Of a stretch of DNA of 54,439 nt, positions 8,679-18,183 are shown piece by piece. The translations under genes were made by a program, and so were the position numbers. Below the pieces are notes generated by a model, which saw nothing but the letters and a program-made list of their open reading frames with translations, made no database searches and was not told where the DNA came from. The stretch's first letter is position 1; every line of letters begins with the position of its first letter. The DNA comes from Candidatus Gastranaerophilales bacterium (GTDB taxonomy: Bacteria > Cyanobacteriota > Vampirovibrionia > Gastranaerophilales > Gastranaerophilaceae): positions 1 through 54,439 of the forward strand of contig CALUXX010000009.1 of assembly GCA_944324845.1 (NCBI GenBank), in the 5' to 3' direction.

Positions 8679-11600
8679 TTATTCGTAAATTTTCATTCTG
8701 ATATTTTCTTTTCCATTATTTATTGCTTCTTTTACTTTACTACCGCCGACTGAGTCACAATAGGTTTCTTCTGAGACTGTTCCAAGTATTTTCATTTGTT
8801 CCACATTTACAGATTTTAATCTTGATTCGTCAATATGGTTGTAGTTCGGTCCTATCATAATTTGGGCATCTTCTCTACCCATTTCTTTGCAAATTCGTTT
8901 ACCAAATTTTATCAGTTCATCGGTTACTATCGGGTTAGAACCAAGTTTTCCGTTTGCTTCAAAACTGTCTATTACAAATGTTAGTTTACCGTCCATATCG
9001 GCAAAGAAACACATTGAATTTCCATATGAGTTTCCATATTTATCTACAAGTTCTATACCTCTATTGAAGTTATTTAGAAGATGCATTGGCGCTGAGTATC
9101 CTGCAAAACTTGAATCTACACTGTTGCAGCAGCCAACGTGGTTGCCGAAGAAGATGTTTCTTCCGATATTATTATCGTCTGATAATCTTAGGTATATGTC
9201 ATTAACTGTTTTGGCACCTCTTATTTCTTTAATGTGGTTTGCTATATCTTTAAGGTGGTCTGTAAATGCTGCTATACCTGTTTTTTCATCTTCGGTTAAT
9301 TGACAATTTGGGTTGTTGATTGATTGCCAATACTCGTTTTGAGTAATATAGTTTGTTACAGTTTCTGTAAATTTTTCTAAATCATTGTTTTTAATTTGTT
9401 CTCCATTTTTGTATAGATTATTATTGAAAATTGTGTAACCTTGTGCTGTCAAATTTTTCATTAATTTTTCTGTTTCTTCAGGTTTGATTTTTTGGAAAAA
9501 TTCATCTTGGAATATATTTATTAAATTGTATGTTGTATTTTTGTATTCTGTATCAGGATCTGCTTCTACTGTGAAGGTATTGCTTTTTAGATTTGGGTCA
9601 AATGTGTTCCATTTGCCAAAATTTAAACCATGTTCCCTGAATTGTCTTGCTGTATCTTGATTTGCTTTTATTTGTTCAATAAGACCTAAATTTTGATATT
9701 CTTCATATTCCGCTGTTCCTGGGGTTGGCATTTCTAATCGGTTTTGGGTTAGTGGTCTTTCAGGGTGGATTTTTTGCAGTTCAATAAGTCGTCTGAAGTT
9801 TGTTTTAAAATCTTCTGTTGTTGAAAATAGTTTATCAAAATATTTTGAATCGAAATGAATTGTCTTTATTAAATCATCATTGATTTCTATTTTATAGTGT
9901 TGGTACATTGCTGTTAACATTGAGCTGTTAAATTCTGCGTCTGCATTTGGGATATTTACGTATGATACTACCATTCTTTTTAAATTTTCTAATGGCTTTG
10001 GAAATATTTTAGGTGTGGTGTATTTTTCAGGATGTGATTTCATATCCGCTTTTTTAATTTTGTATTCATCAATGTATTTTAATTTTTTCTCAAGCGGAGT
10101 TTGTGGATTGGTTAGCATTTGTTGTGCGAAAACATCCATTTGTGCCATTTGTTCTTCTATTGGTTTTGGGGTGTCTATTTGTTTATCTAGACGTGCTTGT
10201 TGCAAATATTCTCTTAGAATATTTTTTGTGTTTTGTGGAGCGTTTATTTCTCGGATAAATTTTTCAACACATGTTTCATAATCTGTTGTTTTATCTGTGA
10301 AAATTTTGTTTGCTAAATCGATTTGTTCTTTTGTCATTTCAGGTGAATGAATTAAATGCGTAAGTGTTCTTAGTGCATTTTCATCAACTTTTCCAGCTAA
10401 GGAGCCTAGTATGCGTAATCTTTTTACTTTGATTTCAGGTGACGGAAGCGTATCTAATCTTGTTTTTAAGTCTTCTATAAATGCATCAGAACATTCTCTT
10501 TTTAGTCTTGTACATTGATTTACAAAATTGATATAATTATCTATTTTTGCAGTTACAACATTATTCATTACGTCTTCGCCGAATAGTTCTGTTATTTCTT
10601 TTATGGATGAGGCATTATCTGCTATTCTTTTGACAACGTATGTGTCATCATGAGTTTGACCTTTTAACACTTCATGTTTTGAGCATAATTTTAATAGTTC
10701 ATTGTATTTCTCTTCATTGAATTTTTCATCTTTGTAACAAGATGTTAGGAATTGTATAATTCCTTTGTCATCAAAATTTTTGTAATGAAGTTTTGAAACT
10801 TTTTCGTATGCATTTGGATAGTATTTATTTGTGTGTTTATATTTGCAAGCATATAAAATTCCTGCAATATTATCTTTTTCTATACCTAATTCTTCAAGTT
10901 TGGCAATGTTGTTGTATATGTCCATGTTGAAAATTTCAGGTTCTTTTTCGTTGTCTGTTTTTTCATGGCATACATTTATTAGATCTGATATATTATTTGG
11001 TGAGAATTTCCGATCTTGAAGGTTAAGCGCAAGTTTGAATATTCGATCTTGAAATTTGCCGTTGATATGGCATTGTTTAATTACTTCATAAGAAAGTCCT
11101 CTTTTAATTGCTTGTTTTAGTCTTTCATATGCTATCGGGTCTTTCTTTACAATTGAGATTGCAGTTGTTGGTGTTTTTTCTCCAAGGTTGTATAATTCAA
11201 TACATTGTTCTAATGTTGTTGTATCAATTTCGCCATTTTCTGAGATACAATAATTTGCAATATTGCCGGCATTTTGAAGGTCTATTCCTTGAGCTAGCAG
11301 TTCTTTAATTTTTCCATATCTGGTTTGTGAAAAATGGCAATCTTGCTCATATTTATTAACTTGGCATTGGTAGAGTATATCTAAAACATCTCGTCCATCG
11401 TAGCCTTTGTCAATAAGTTCTATTGCTGCGTTATATGCTTGAAAATCAAATTTGTAGTCGTTGAATGAGTTATAACTTCTGCAAGCTTCCATTATATATT
11501 GTTCAGGATGACCGCAATACATAGAGTCATAATCAGAATTACGTTTGGTAAATTTGATGTTTTTATCTTCTAATTTTAGATAAGCATCTATTAGTCTTTC

Positions 11601-14045
11601 TGATGGGATGAATTTAGATTTGTTTTTTCCAAAAGTTTTGCGTTCAAATATAAGTTCCATTGGGACTTTTGTGGTGGTACATTTTTCGTGTAAATCTATA
11701 TCAAATGTACGGTTATATTTATCTGTGGTTTTGAAAAAATCCATTGAAGATGGTTTTGTAGATATATAAGAATCATCTATTCGAACATAACTTTTTAGTA
11801 ATCGTTCAAGGTTGTTTGGTCTGAATATTTCTTGTCCGTTTACCATATCGATTGATGGTTTTATATAGTTTACAAAATGTTTAATATTATAAGAATCTTG
11901 CGATTTATAGGGTTCAATTATTTTGTTATAAATTTCGTCACTAAATTCTTTTTTTTCTAATTCTCCTGTATATGGGTTAATATTTGAAAGTTTGCAGGCT
12001 TCAATACATTCAGCGATATGTTCTTCTTCTACTCCGTATTGTTTTAGTTGAAATGCTTTTTCTAATAGTTCAGGATTATATTTGTAGCTTGAATAAGATT
12101 GTTTTTTCTCTTTGCATGCTTCAAGTATTTCTGCTGCAGCTTCGGGATTTTCAAATACCGGTGGTTTGGCACTTTGTAGTTCTATAAATTTATTCAAAAC
12201 TTCATCATCAAAAAGTACTATTGTCTGACTTTTTAAATCATTTGTTGGTGTTTTTATATACCTTGTTGCATTATACGTGCAGGCTTTGAATAATTTAGCA
12301 TTAATTTTTTTCTGGGTTTTATATTCTTGCTTCCATGTGATGTCTGAAATCGCCTTGTTATTCCAGACTTTTTTCCCATAATCTAACAATGCTTTTGTAT
12401 CACAACCTAGTTTATTTGCATCAATTATTTCTGAGGCTGAATAAAAAACTCTATCTGAAAAATTGTGTTGCCCAAGAATTGCTTTTGTAAGTCCATTAAA
12501 TAGTTCAATGTCAAATTTCTCATCACCGTTGTCATCTTTTACTTTAGAGAGTATTAAAATGTCAAAAAGGGAATATCCTTCAACTTCAGGTAATTGAGGT
12601 AACGCTTTTTGAACTGTGCTGATTGCTTGGTCACTAAAAGTTTTGGAATTATCTTGTTTGTGTAGAAGACAAGCACTTATTACATCTTCTATATAACTAT
12701 TACCGATATATTTCCTTAGTGCTATTGCTAAATCTAATCCCTTAGTTGTGATACAATTTGTACCATCGGTGTATTCTTCTTTTGATTTGGTAAAAATCTT
12801 TGCATAATTTGAAAAATGAATTTTATTCTGTACAAAAAGATCTATATATGGTAAAAGATCTTTTCTTACTTTGCAAATATTGCCGGAGGAGTCTCTGTCA
12901 CATAAACTATTTAGCGTATCATTGTATTGGTAGGTTGAAAAACCATACGGGAATATTTCTTTATCTTCACTATATTTTTGTATAGTTTGTATTAGATATT
13001 TCCCGCATTCAAATAAATCATCATTAAAAATTTGATATTTGTTAGATGGTTCTTTTATAATACAAGGATTTAGGTAATTCTTAATTTCATTTTCAGCAAT
13101 ACCCATTTCGAGTAATTCATTTTTTGCTTGTTCTATTTTTTCATTTAATAGAATTTCAGCTTGTTCTTCTTCCAGTTGGTTTGCTGTTTCAATGTTTTCT
13201 TGTTGCTCAGGTTCTGTCGTTGTAATTGGAACTTCTGGGGTTTGAATTACATTGTTGTTTTCAACAGGTGTTTCTTCTTCCTGAATAGTTGTTGTTGGTT
13301 CTTCTATTTGATTTTCTGCTTGGGTTTCAGATTGAACGATTTCTTGTTGTGGTTCTGAAATTTCTGTATTGGATTGGTTTTCTTCTACAGGTCGTTCCAT
13401 ATAGTAGGCGTCTGTGCCGTTTGCATAATAATTATTCAGTGTTTCTTTTATTGTGAAACCTAAATTTTGATACATTCTAACAAGATTTCTGTTGCTTGCA
13501 TCTACGTGTAAAGATAATGTGTTTGCTCCATTTTCTGTTGCATAATCAAGAATCTTCTCCCAAGCGTATTTTATTGTGTAGTAACCTTTTCTTGTGTTTC
13601 GGTATTCAGGTTTTAAACCAATAGAATCTATATACAAATCCCCGTTGTTAATCGGTTCAAGTTGATAGTAGCCTAAAATAGTGTTGTGATTATTTTCATC
13701 TCGCACAACGTATGTTGATAATTGATTGTTTTGGACAATATTTCGAAATTCTTCATAACTTTCGTAGGGATCTTGGTCTGCAAAAATTTGTTTATCAAGT
13801 TCGTAAACTTCTCGCATATCATTTTCGGAGTCGTTTACTTTTTCAGATTTTATCGCAATAGGTGTGTGGTTTACTATGTATTGTCTGTAAACTTCAGGAC
13901 CTACGTGAATTTGAACTTCTTGAATAGGGTTTTGAACATTTTCATTTGTTTGATTTTCCCCTTGTTGCTGTCTTGTCGGACGTATCGTTTGTACTGGGTA
14001 AACATTTGGGGTAATGTTATTTCTTCTGTTTCCTTCTATCGGCAT
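8679..14045 (-). CDS. Giant protein: GNAT acetyltransferase domain, helical repeats, unknown C-terminal domain
   Basis: About 1788 residues. The start is set at the ATG at 14043-14045 (MPIEGNRRNN), which has GGAG 6 bases upstream; an earlier in-frame ATG at 14069 lacks one. Residues about 65-218 look like a GNAT N-acetyltransferase: strand 'LYIDSIGLKPEYR', an acetyl-CoA loop region around R149-G154, and 'NRNLVRMYQNLGFTI' at 185-199. A Gln/Glu/Thr-rich linker follows (220-300). Then come many roughly 40-50-residue helical units ending in phrases such as 'IAECIEACK', 'VLDILYQCQ', 'IAGILYACK' and 'ISDLINVCH'. The last 200 residues hold a separate domain with 'GNHVGCCNSVDSS' and 'LTFVIDSFEANG'. 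There is no signal peptide. The C-terminal domain could be a second acetyltransferase-like fold, but this is speculative. An effector-like or scaffold role is possible; substrate unknown. Confidence 0.7.
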   Translation of the reverse strand: MPIEGNRRNNITPNVYPVQTIRPTRQQQGENQTNENVQNPIQEVQIHVGPEVYRQYIVNHTPIAIKSEKVNDSENDMREVYELDKQIFADQDPYESYEEFRNIVQNNQLSTYVVRDENNHNTILGYYQLEPINNGDLYIDSIGLKPEYRNTRKGYYTIKYAWEKILDYATENGANTLSLHVDASNRNLVRMYQNLGFTIKETLNNYYANGTDAYYMERPVEENQSNTEISEPQQEIVQSETQAENQIEEPTTTIQEEETPVENNNVIQTPEVPITTTEPEQQENIETANQLEEEQAEILLNEKIEQAKNELLEMGIAENEIKNYLNPCIIKEPSNKYQIFNDDLFECGKYLIQTIQKYSEDKEIFPYGFSTYQYNDTLNSLCDRDSSGNICKVRKDLLPYIDLFVQNKIHFSNYAKIFTKSKEEYTDGTNCITTKGLDLAIALRKYIGNSYIEDVISACLLHKQDNSKTFSDQAISTVQKALPQLPEVEGYSLFDILILSKVKDDNGDEKFDIELFNGLTKAILGQHNFSDRVFYSASEIIDANKLGCDTKALLDYGKKVWNNKAISDITWKQEYKTQKKINAKLFKACTYNATRYIKTPTNDLKSQTIVLFDDEVLNKFIELQSAKPPVFENPEAAAEILEACKEKKQSYSSYKYNPELLEKAFQLKQYGVEEEHIAECIEACKLSNINPYTGELEKKEFSDEIYNKIIEPYKSQDSYNIKHFVNYIKPSIDMVNGQEIFRPNNLERLLKSYVRIDDSYISTKPSSMDFFKTTDKYNRTFDIDLHEKCTTTKVPMELIFERKTFGKNKSKFIPSERLIDAYLKLEDKNIKFTKRNSDYDSMYCGHPEQYIMEACRSYNSFNDYKFDFQAYNAAIELIDKGYDGRDVLDILYQCQVNKYEQDCHFSQTRYGKIKELLAQGIDLQNAGNIANYCISENGEIDTTTLEQCIELYNLGEKTPTTAISIVKKDPIAYERLKQAIKRGLSYEVIKQCHINGKFQDRIFKLALNLQDRKFSPNNISDLINVCHEKTDNEKEPEIFNMDIYNNIAKLEELGIEKDNIAGILYACKYKHTNKYYPNAYEKVSKLHYKNFDDKGIIQFLTSCYKDEKFNEEKYNELLKLCSKHEVLKGQTHDDTYVVKRIADNASSIKEITELFGEDVMNNVVTAKIDNYINFVNQCTRLKRECSDAFIEDLKTRLDTLPSPEIKVKRLRILGSLAGKVDENALRTLTHLIHSPEMTKEQIDLANKIFTDKTTDYETCVEKFIREINAPQNTKNILREYLQQARLDKQIDTPKPIEEQMAQMDVFAQQMLTNPQTPLEKKLKYIDEYKIKKADMKSHPEKYTTPKIFPKPLENLKRMVVSYVNIPNADAEFNSSMLTAMYQHYKIEINDDLIKTIHFDSKYFDKLFSTTEDFKTNFRRLIELQKIHPERPLTQNRLEMPTPGTAEYEEYQNLGLIEQIKANQDTARQFREHGLNFGKWNTFDPNLKSNTFTVEADPDTEYKNTTYNLINIFQDEFFQKIKPEETEKLMKNLTAQGYTIFNNNLYKNGEQIKNNDLEKFTETVTNYITQNEYWQSINNPNCQLTEDEKTGIAAFTDHLKDIANHIKEIRGAKTVNDIYLRLSDDNNIGRNIFFGNHVGCCNSVDSSFAGYSAPMHLLNNFNRGIELVDKYGNSYGNSMCFFADMDGKLTFVIDSFEANGKLGSNPIVTDELIKFGKRICKEMGREDAQIMIGPNYNHIDESRLKSVNVEQMKILGTVSEETYCDSVGGSKVKEAINNGKENIRMKIYE

Positions 14046-14183
14046 AAAATCTCCTACAACCTTCAACACTTATGTTTTATAAACACTTATTTTTCAGGTT
14101 TTTTGCTAGTTCCGATGTTTATATGAAAAAATATTAAGTAGGAATTTATATAAAAATATTTATATTTGAATTAAAATATTTAT

Positions 14184-14603
14184 ATGAAGGTTTTTGGTTA
14201 TTTTTTAATATTTTTTGTTTTAGGTTGTATGGTTGTGAAGGCGGATGAATTTGTGCCGGATTTTAATAATATGCAAGTTCTTCGTTGTGATTACGAAGAA
14301 ACAATCTATGAAGAAGATGGTAGCGAAGTTTCAACAAGTCAACAATATAAAATTTTTAGAATTGATGATGTTCATAATAAAATTTATGTTCAAAAAGATC
14401 CGATTTATAGAGTTTTAAAATTTGATAGCAATATTATAGAATATAATTCACAATATATGAGTGATTATTATATATCGGTAGAACATTCGGTAATAGACAG
14501 AGTTTCAGGAACATTTACTTCAAACGCAAGAATAACTTATGATAATTCGATTTTCGGAGTTCGAACATCAAAGTCAACAGGTACTTGCCAAGTTTTGAAT
14601 TAA
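14184..14603 (+). CDS. Small secreted protein of unknown function
   Basis: A 139-residue protein with a classic signal peptide: MKVF, a hydrophobic core to about residue 18, and likely cleavage after V-K-A (residue 20). The mature part is polar and strand-rich with no recognised motif; it has two cysteines (in 'LRCDYEE' and 'GTCQVLN') that could form one disulfide in the periplasm. No clear ribosome-binding site precedes the ATG, which lies in a very AT-rich stretch. I do not recognise a family. Confidence 0.6.
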   Translation: MKVFGYFLIFFVLGCMVVKADEFVPDFNNMQVLRCDYEETIYEEDGSEVSTSQQYKIFRIDDVHNKIYVQKDPIYRVLKFDSNIIEYNSQYMSDYYISVEHSVIDRVSGTFTSNARITYDNSIFGVRTSKSTGTCQVLN

Positions 14604-14701
14604 TCATTTATAACAATTCTTGGTTATAAAACTTAATAAACTTTTCAATATATGGCAATTATATTCTCTTTATATGCCTATATAAAAGATCCGGCGGTTA
14701 T

Positions 14702-15145
14702 TTGCAACCAAAAGTTCCTTTAGCAGCTTATACAACACCGGGAGAATATGTCATTTCAAAAGAAGGTGCCAAAGTCGGTTCAAAAGATTATAAATTGTAT
14801 GGTGAAAGGGTTCTTGTTCTAAGTGGTGATCATACAAAAGAGATTTCTAAAGGTAAACAAACTTTAGCATTGCATAGAATTCCGACTTCTCCAATGGGAA
14901 GGCTTAGACAAAGGGTATTAAAAAATCGTTCTAAAAGAGATAATAGAGTTTCTTTTGGGTGTGTAAATTATTTGGTAGAAACTTTTGATAAAATGAGAAG
15001 TCTTATTAAAGGTGTTTCGACTAAAGTTTATATATTACCTGAAGAAAAAGGAAATTCTTTATATCTTGAGCAACAAGCTGATGGAACGTTTAAATTTTTT
15101 CAGAAAAAATATCGTTTCGAAAGTCAAGAAAACCTTAAAAGATAA
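14702..15145 (+). CDS. L,D-transpeptidase-like protein with no ATG start, possibly truncated
   Basis: 147 residues from a TTG. The C-terminal half carries the YkuD L,D-transpeptidase signature: 'LALHRIP' (position of the conserved HG..P), then 'DNRVSFGCVNY' with the catalytic Cys in S-F-G-C, and 'KVYILPEEKG'. 'YTTPGEYVISKEG' near the N-terminus matches the usual 'TPxGxY' entry strand. Known family members cross-link peptidoglycan 3-3 or anchor proteins to it in the periplasm. Here no signal peptide or ATG is seen; the frame is open upstream only to about 14630 and no ribosome-binding site precedes the TTG. Either the start is unusual, or the gene is an N-terminally truncated remnant. The usual HG is HR and S-x-G-C is S-F-G-C, so activity is uncertain. 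Confidence 0.5.
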   Translation: MQPKVPLAAYTTPGEYVISKEGAKVGSKDYKLYGERVLVLSGDHTKEISKGKQTLALHRIPTSPMGRLRQRVLKNRSKRDNRVSFGCVNYLVETFDKMRSLIKGVSTKVYILPEEKGNSLYLEQQADGTFKFFQKKYRFESQENLKR

Positions 15146-15310
15146 GCATGTCTAACCTTTTTTATTGTTTTATTAAGTATTGTAACTGGTAAAAACACTT
15201 GATATTATTGGTTAAGAGGATATTTTGAAGATTTTTATAGCTTCTTCTAGCAAAAAAAAAAAATTAGATGCTTTACTATTTATATCGTAAAACTAACAAG
15301 GAGTAAATTA

Positions 15311-15913
15311 ATGCGTGTTAATGAGAATAGAAATTATTGTGTGAAAAATACTCCGACATTTGGAGCTATCAAAAGTGTTAAATGTACCGGCTTGTATGAA
15401 GAATTTCCTGACTTAGGAAAAGATTTGGTTGATACTTTTCGCGCTAATCCAAAAGCTATGGAATTTTGTAAAAAATATGATGTCGATATTGTATTTTCTG
15501 CTATTCAAACCAGTATGAGTTCTGTAAAAACTTCTGTAGAGCTATTTTATGACGATATTACAAAAGGTAAGTTTAAGAAATTTTGGCAATCTTTAAATTC
15601 TAATGAAGATAAAGTTACTGTATCAAGTTTTTCAGGTACATATAATTATGATATCCCTGCTAGTTTAAGGGTAACTACTTTAGCGTTGAAAGAAAGGATT
15701 GCTGCAGCGGGTCTAAAAGGTAGCAAAGGAGATCTTGATTCGCGGTTAAAAATTACAGATGAAAAATTGCAAAAAGCTATAGCAGGAAGAGCAGATATAC
15801 TTGCTAAAAAACGAGCAAAAAATGCGGCAAAAGATCCTGCTCAAGTTAAACTGGAAGAAGATACAGGCAAATTAGAAGACTCTATTAAAAATTTAATTAA
15901 TAGTAGTAAATAA
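15311..15913 (+). CDS. Unknown protein with N-terminal F-x-G-like motif
   Basis: This 200-residue protein starts at an ATG with AAGGAG 8 bases upstream. Near the N-terminus is 'NTPTFGAIKS' (residues 13-22), one instance of the short aromatic-small motif seen in several neighbours. The middle has 'KKYDVDIVFSAIQTSM' and a 'YDDITKGKFKKFWQSL' stretch; the last 60 residues are Lys/Ala/Glu-rich and probably helical. There is no signal peptide or membrane segment. It begins a run of small plus-strand genes. I do not recognise a family; a cytosolic or non-classically exported protein is likely. Confidence 0.65.
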   Translation: MRVNENRNYCVKNTPTFGAIKSVKCTGLYEEFPDLGKDLVDTFRANPKAMEFCKKYDVDIVFSAIQTSMSSVKTSVELFYDDITKGKFKKFWQSLNSNEDKVTVSSFSGTYNYDIPASLRVTTLALKERIAAAGLKGSKGDLDSRLKITDEKLQKAIAGRADILAKKRAKNAAKDPAQVKLEEDTGKLEDSIKNLINSSK

Positions 15914-15936
15914 TTTTTGCATATACAGGAGTAAAA

Positions 15937-16737
15937 ATGATAAAACTAAATGCCCCATTAAAATATCCAAAAATTGATTTAAAAAATATAAAAACAGAGA
16001 CCCTCGGTTGGGTAAGCCCTGATAATACTATAAATTTTCAAACTATCGAAGCTGCACAAACATATGCAAAAAATAGAGTTATCCAAGCATTAAAACAACC
16101 ATTACCTAGTGAACGAGGAATAATTGTTAATAAAAACCGAATATTAAAAGAATTCGATGGAAGCTCAAGCAAAATTGAACTTCAAGAAAATCTACCAGAG
16201 ACATTAACAGCATCTGCAGATTTTATACATGGACATCCAAACTTTTCGGAAAATGGAACAACCCCTGTAAGTCTTCATGATTACCTTTCATTAATTGCAA
16301 ATAAATTTAACAGAATAATTGCATACAATCAAAACGGTGAATTCTCAATGCTTGAAAAACAACCTGAAAGTAAATTTATGCATTATTTACCCAAAAAATT
16401 AAGAGCAATAATTGATCTTTGTTCACGTATTGGAGTATCTTCAAGCGCAATAGAAAAATATTCAAATATGTGGAAACAACTTTTTCCGGTAAAATTACAA
16501 AATAATATTCCACCTTTAATAAATGCAAATATTAATAACGAAATTATAACAAATAGAAAACTTTTGGCGGAAGGTAAAAAATTACTAAATGATTCCAACT
16601 TAATTAATGAAGTTACAACAATAGAAACAGAACTCTTTAAAAATGGACAAGCTGCAAAAGAAATTGATAAATTCTGGCAAGAAGAAGCTAAACATTTAGG
16701 AGTTAACTACTCTACCAATTTTCAAAACCTTAAATAA
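15937..16737 (+). CDS. JAB/JAMM-like predicted metalloprotein
   Basis: A 266-residue protein 23 bases after the previous gene, with AGGAG before its ATG. 'LPSERGIIVN' (E59) and 'DFIHGHP' (H98, H100), followed by S112-L-H-D115, reproduce the ligand order of JAMM/MPN+ metalloproteins: Glu, H-x-H, then S-x-x-D. The spacing between H-x-H and S-x-x-D is 11 residues rather than the classic 7, so the loop is longer. Family members cleave isopeptide or peptide bonds with zinc. The C-terminal 130 residues are helical and unrecognised. The start 'MIKLNAPLKYPKID' lacks the clear F-x-G motif of its neighbours. Fold assignment is inferred from motif order only; a toxin-like peptidase is possible. Confidence 0.5.
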   Translation: MIKLNAPLKYPKIDLKNIKTETLGWVSPDNTINFQTIEAAQTYAKNRVIQALKQPLPSERGIIVNKNRILKEFDGSSSKIELQENLPETLTASADFIHGHPNFSENGTTPVSLHDYLSLIANKFNRIIAYNQNGEFSMLEKQPESKFMHYLPKKLRAIIDLCSRIGVSSSAIEKYSNMWKQLFPVKLQNNIPPLINANINNEIITNRKLLAEGKKLLNDSNLINEVTTIETELFKNGQAAKEIDKFWQEEAKHLGVNYSTNFQNLK

Positions 16738-16849
16738 AAAAGATTTTATTATTGTAGGATATTTTAATAATCTTATTTTGTAATTATTTAAGTTATTTGT
16801 TAACTTTTTATTATATTCTGATGTAAAATTTTATGTTTATTTATATATA

Positions 16850-16858
16850 TGGTATAAT
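16850..16858 (+). promoter_or_regulatory. Extended -10 promoter element
   Basis: TGG directly before TATAAT makes an extended -10 (TGnTATAAT) 33 bases upstream of the 16891 start, in a 150-base AT-rich spacer. No good -35 is seen, as is usual for this promoter type. Confidence 0.45.
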
Positions 16859-16890
16859 TTGCATAATATAAAGGACAGACGATATTTTAT

Positions 16891-17697
16891 ATGCAAGGAA
16901 TTCACAATAATCAAATCAATTTTAACGGTGCTTATATAGTTAAAGGTAGTGCAAAATCTGTTACTCGCTTCGAATCTGAATTGAATAGGGTTTTGATGAG
17001 CAAAAGAAAGTCCGATGTTTTAACTATGCCATTAACAGATGTGTATCATGATAACCAACCATATATGGAAATTTTGGTATGCACTGATACTCATTCTAAT
17101 AATTTAAAAACTTATTTACAGCAAAAAGCAAAGTTAGAAGAAAAGAAAATCAAAAGGTTTGTGAAAGATTTTTACAGTTGGGACAGTGTAAAACAGAAAA
17201 AATGGGTTAGCAATTTACAAAAAGCTGTCGCTTATGCAAATGAAAATGACCAAAAAGTAACTGCTCCGGGTGAAATTTCATTACAGAAAGGCAATCCTGA
17301 TAGTTTTCTTATTTGGTATAGTAAAATGATAAAAGAGGCAAATGCTTTGTACAAAAAAATTAGCGGACTTGGGAATTTACCTTTTCCTGCAAAGATAAGA
17401 CGTCTTGATGCTGACAAAACTTTTGTTGCTTTGGTTGATGACAATTTTAATATCAAAGAAGGTTTTATTAGAGGCAAGTCTAGTAAGATTGATATTGAAG
17501 TTGTTGGAAATAAAGAGTATAGATATAAGAATGACAAATTTCATGAGATTATAACCTATAAAACAGAACCATTAGAAGAAAATGTAATAGAAACTTCTGA
17601 CAAATTTTATTACGACAAAAACGGAAATCTTCAAAGAGTAGTACGTAGAGATACATTGGGAAAGGTTCTTGATATAAAGAATATAAAACACGAATAA
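16891..17697 (+). CDS. Unknown protein with N-terminal F-x-G-like motif
   Basis: 268 residues. 'NNQINFNGAYIVKG' (residues 6-19) carries the N-terminal motif very clearly. The rest mixes a Lys-rich helical middle ('KIKRFVKDFYSW', 110-120) with a C-terminal beta part containing 'YYDKNGNLQRVVRRD', which resembles one RHS/YD-type or toxin-immunity style strand-turn unit. No signal peptide or membrane helix. Its upstream AAGGA is about 15 bases from the ATG, rather far. It is followed by a related-style small gene 39 bases later. Family not recognised. Confidence 0.65.
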   Translation: MQGIHNNQINFNGAYIVKGSAKSVTRFESELNRVLMSKRKSDVLTMPLTDVYHDNQPYMEILVCTDTHSNNLKTYLQQKAKLEEKKIKRFVKDFYSWDSVKQKKWVSNLQKAVAYANENDQKVTAPGEISLQKGNPDSFLIWYSKMIKEANALYKKISGLGNLPFPAKIRRLDADKTFVALVDDNFNIKEGFIRGKSSKIDIEVVGNKEYRYKNDKFHEIITYKTEPLEENVIETSDKFYYDKNGNLQRVVRRDTLGKVLDIKNIKHE

Positions 17698-17736
17698 AAA
17701 TATTAAACAAGAAGTAAACATGAGAGGTTTTAAAAT

Positions 17737-18141
17737 ATGAGAGTTCAAGCAATAAATAATAATAATATTCAGAATAATATTGATTTCAAAGCAAAGATTG
17801 ATTTAAGTGGCGGTGGGTTTTTCAAAGGCCCAAAATCATTGTTGCCAAAAAATTCATTAGAAAGACTTGAAGCAAAAGCCAAAAATATTGGTACTGATAA
17901 GGATACAATATTTGTGAATATTTTCAATTTTAATCCAAATTCGCCAGGAGCAATTTGGAGTAGAAGTAAAAATCTTAAAACAAAATTATATTTGTATCAT
18001 GATTTTCCAAGTAAAAACAGCCGTGATGTTAATTTTCCGGAGCCTAAAATTATAGATGGCGAAATTGAAAAACGAAAAGTTTCTGCGTATAGAGCAATAT
18101 GGGAATATATTAATTCATTGCAAGAAAAATTTAGTAAATAA
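17737..18141 (+). CDS. Small unknown protein with N-terminal motif
   Basis: A 134-residue protein starting MRVQAINNNN. The Asn-rich N-terminus and 'NNIDFKAKID' (residues 13-22) fit the short N-terminal motif shared in this region, with Ala in place of the final Gly. A glycine patch 'SGGGFFKGP' follows, then a mixed alpha/beta body without recognisable catalytic residues. AGAGG precedes the ATG by about 9 bases. No signal peptide. It may form a transcription unit with the 16891 gene. Confidence 0.65.
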   Translation: MRVQAINNNNIQNNIDFKAKIDLSGGGFFKGPKSLLPKNSLERLEAKAKNIGTDKDTIFVNIFNFNPNSPGAIWSRSKNLKTKLYLYHDFPSKNSRDVNFPEPKIIDGEIEKRKVSAYRAIWEYINSLQEKFSK

Positions 18142-18152
18142 TAAATTGTGTG

Positions 18153-18178
18153 TAGGGTGTGTCAAATGATGCACCCTA
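18153..18178. terminator. Hairpin between convergent genes, possible terminator
   Basis: A 7-bp inverted repeat, TAGGGTG with CACCCTA and a 12-base interval, lies between the 17737 gene and the minus-strand pseudogene. The T-rich tract after it is only moderate. Confidence 0.4.
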
Positions 18179-18183
18179 TATGA

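Noticed and set aside
8887-9303. 138-codon plus-strand ORF opposite the giant GNAT gene
   Set aside because: Antisense to a strong reading frame, no SD and a composition typical of shadow ORFs.
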